Assembly (NCBI RefSeq): GCF_036906915.1
Contig: NZ_JBAKHX010000166.1
Span: 1-5,528, forward strand
Length of the DNA stretch: 5,528 nt
Origin: Phytohabitans sp036906915
GTDB lineage: Bacteria > Actinomycetota > Actinomycetes > Mycobacteriales > Micromonosporaceae
Direction of reading: 5' to 3'
Shown: piece after piece, positions 5,193 to 5,528 of the stretch
Layout of the letters: each line of letters starts with the position of its first letter
Numbering within the stretch: the stretch's first letter is position 1
Translations under genes and position numbers: made by a program
Notes under the pieces: model-generated
Told to the model about the DNA's origin: nothing
Database searches by the model: none
What the model saw: the letters and a program-made list of their open reading frames with translations, nothing else

Positions 5193-5528
5193 TCAAAGGG
5201 ATTCTGGCGCCTTCGATCTGTGTCTGGGGCGGTGTCCGCGTAGGAGGCGTATGCCATACAGGACGGCGGTTAGGCACAACAGCGCTGCTAACGCCAGACC
5301 GATCGCGGACAGGGTCGATAGGCCTGACTGCGGTCGGCGGGGTTCCTCGGCCGCATCTACTCCGAGCCACTTGTTCCAGGCGGTGAGGACCGATTCGTTG
5401 AACGTCGCGCCACTGTTGCTGTTGGTCCGGAACCTGTCAAGATCAATGAGACAAGATCTTTTTAGTTCGTCTGTTGTGCGGCCGTCTGCAGTGCTGGCCG
5501 ATTGATCCAAACCGCGGAGGGCAGTGGC
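5193..5528 (-). CDS. Unidentified membrane protein, C-terminal part (runs off right edge)
   Basis: The minus frame is open from the window edge to TGA 5195-5193, 111 visible residues. A TTG at 5510-5508 could start it, but there is no ribosome binding site in the visible 18 bases before it, and the frame remains open to the edge; I favour a longer protein. The visible part has a hydrophilic N-terminal portion (LIDLDRFRTN, ESVLTAWNKWLG), a Pro/Glu/Arg linker, one membrane span of about 25 residues (GLSTLSAIGLALAALLCLTA onward) and a basic tail GHRPRHRSK. The basic tail after the span predicts an N-out, C-in topology. The stretch around 5448-5470 uses A/T-rich codons (CTA AAA AGA TCT TGT) unlike the other genes. 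Family and function are unknown. Confidence 0.55.
   Translation of the reverse strand, partial: ATALRGLDQSASTADGRTTDELKRSCLIDLDRFRTNSNSGATFNESVLTAWNKWLGVDAAEEPRRPQSGLSTLSAIGLALAALLCLTAVLYGIRLLRGHRPRHRSKAPESL

Noticed and set aside
4543..5370. 275-codon minus open frame
   Set aside because: It runs antisense to the secreted-protein remnant and through the terminator at 5017-5047, with Arg/Gly/Asp-rich sequence and no recognisable domain.
5436..5460. Direct repeat CAAGATC (5438-5444 and 5452-5458) as a regulatory site
   Set aside because: It lies inside the membrane-protein reading frame and is explained by its codons; the repeat is short.
1..5528. CRISPR array, tRNA, rRNA or riboswitch
   Set aside because: No regularly spaced direct repeats, cloverleaf-like tRNA sequence or known riboswitch core was found on either strand by eye.

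Overview
The window reads as high-GC actinomycete DNA (Streptomyces, Micromonosporaceae or a relative). G/C dominates third codon positions in the recognisable genes. The gene families also fit: an orphan SUKH-4-type immunity protein, a TAP-like secreted peptidase fragment, a LacI-type regulator fragment, a Tat-exported serine hydrolase and small secreted proteins. The genus cannot be fixed from the sequence.

Layout, left to right. Positions 3-203 (+) are the C-terminal end of a DDE integrase-core transposase, followed by two hairpins. Positions 401-964 (+) hold an intact SUKH-4-like immunity protein gene with a strong hairpin just after its stop. Positions 1180-1535 (+) are an internal, frameshifted fragment of a TAP-type alpha/beta hydrolase that has lost its nucleophile elbow. 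Positions 1578-2401 (-) encode an exported protein built of three 80-residue repeats, split by one single-base frameshift. Positions 2526-2823 (-) are the C-terminal third of a LacI-type regulator with two frameshifts. It abuts a short transposase-like C-terminal tail on the + strand (2824-2910). Positions 2924-4180 (-) hold a complete serine beta-lactamase-fold hydrolase, the best-preserved gene here, with a 10-bp inverted repeat over its ribosome binding site. Positions 4258-4582 (-) are the C-terminal part of a RibD/DHFR-like reductase with one frameshift. It is joined almost directly to the mature part of a small secreted protein on the + strand (4597-4968) that has lost its start and signal peptide. 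A 13-bp-stem terminator (5017-5047) follows. Positions 5193-5528 (-) are the C-terminal part of an unidentified single-span membrane protein that runs off the window edge.

The genes do not form a pathway. Only two look intact (SUKH-4-like and serine hydrolase). The rest are gene ends or middles joined at abrupt junctions and flanked by transposase remnants. The simplest reading is a decaying, rearranged accessory region. Because several lesions are single-base indels, sequencing error must be excluded before the frameshifts are taken as biology. No complete novel multi-gene system is visible. The most distinctive items are the 80-residue repeat protein, the orphan immunity gene and the hairpin covering the hydrolase ribosome binding site.
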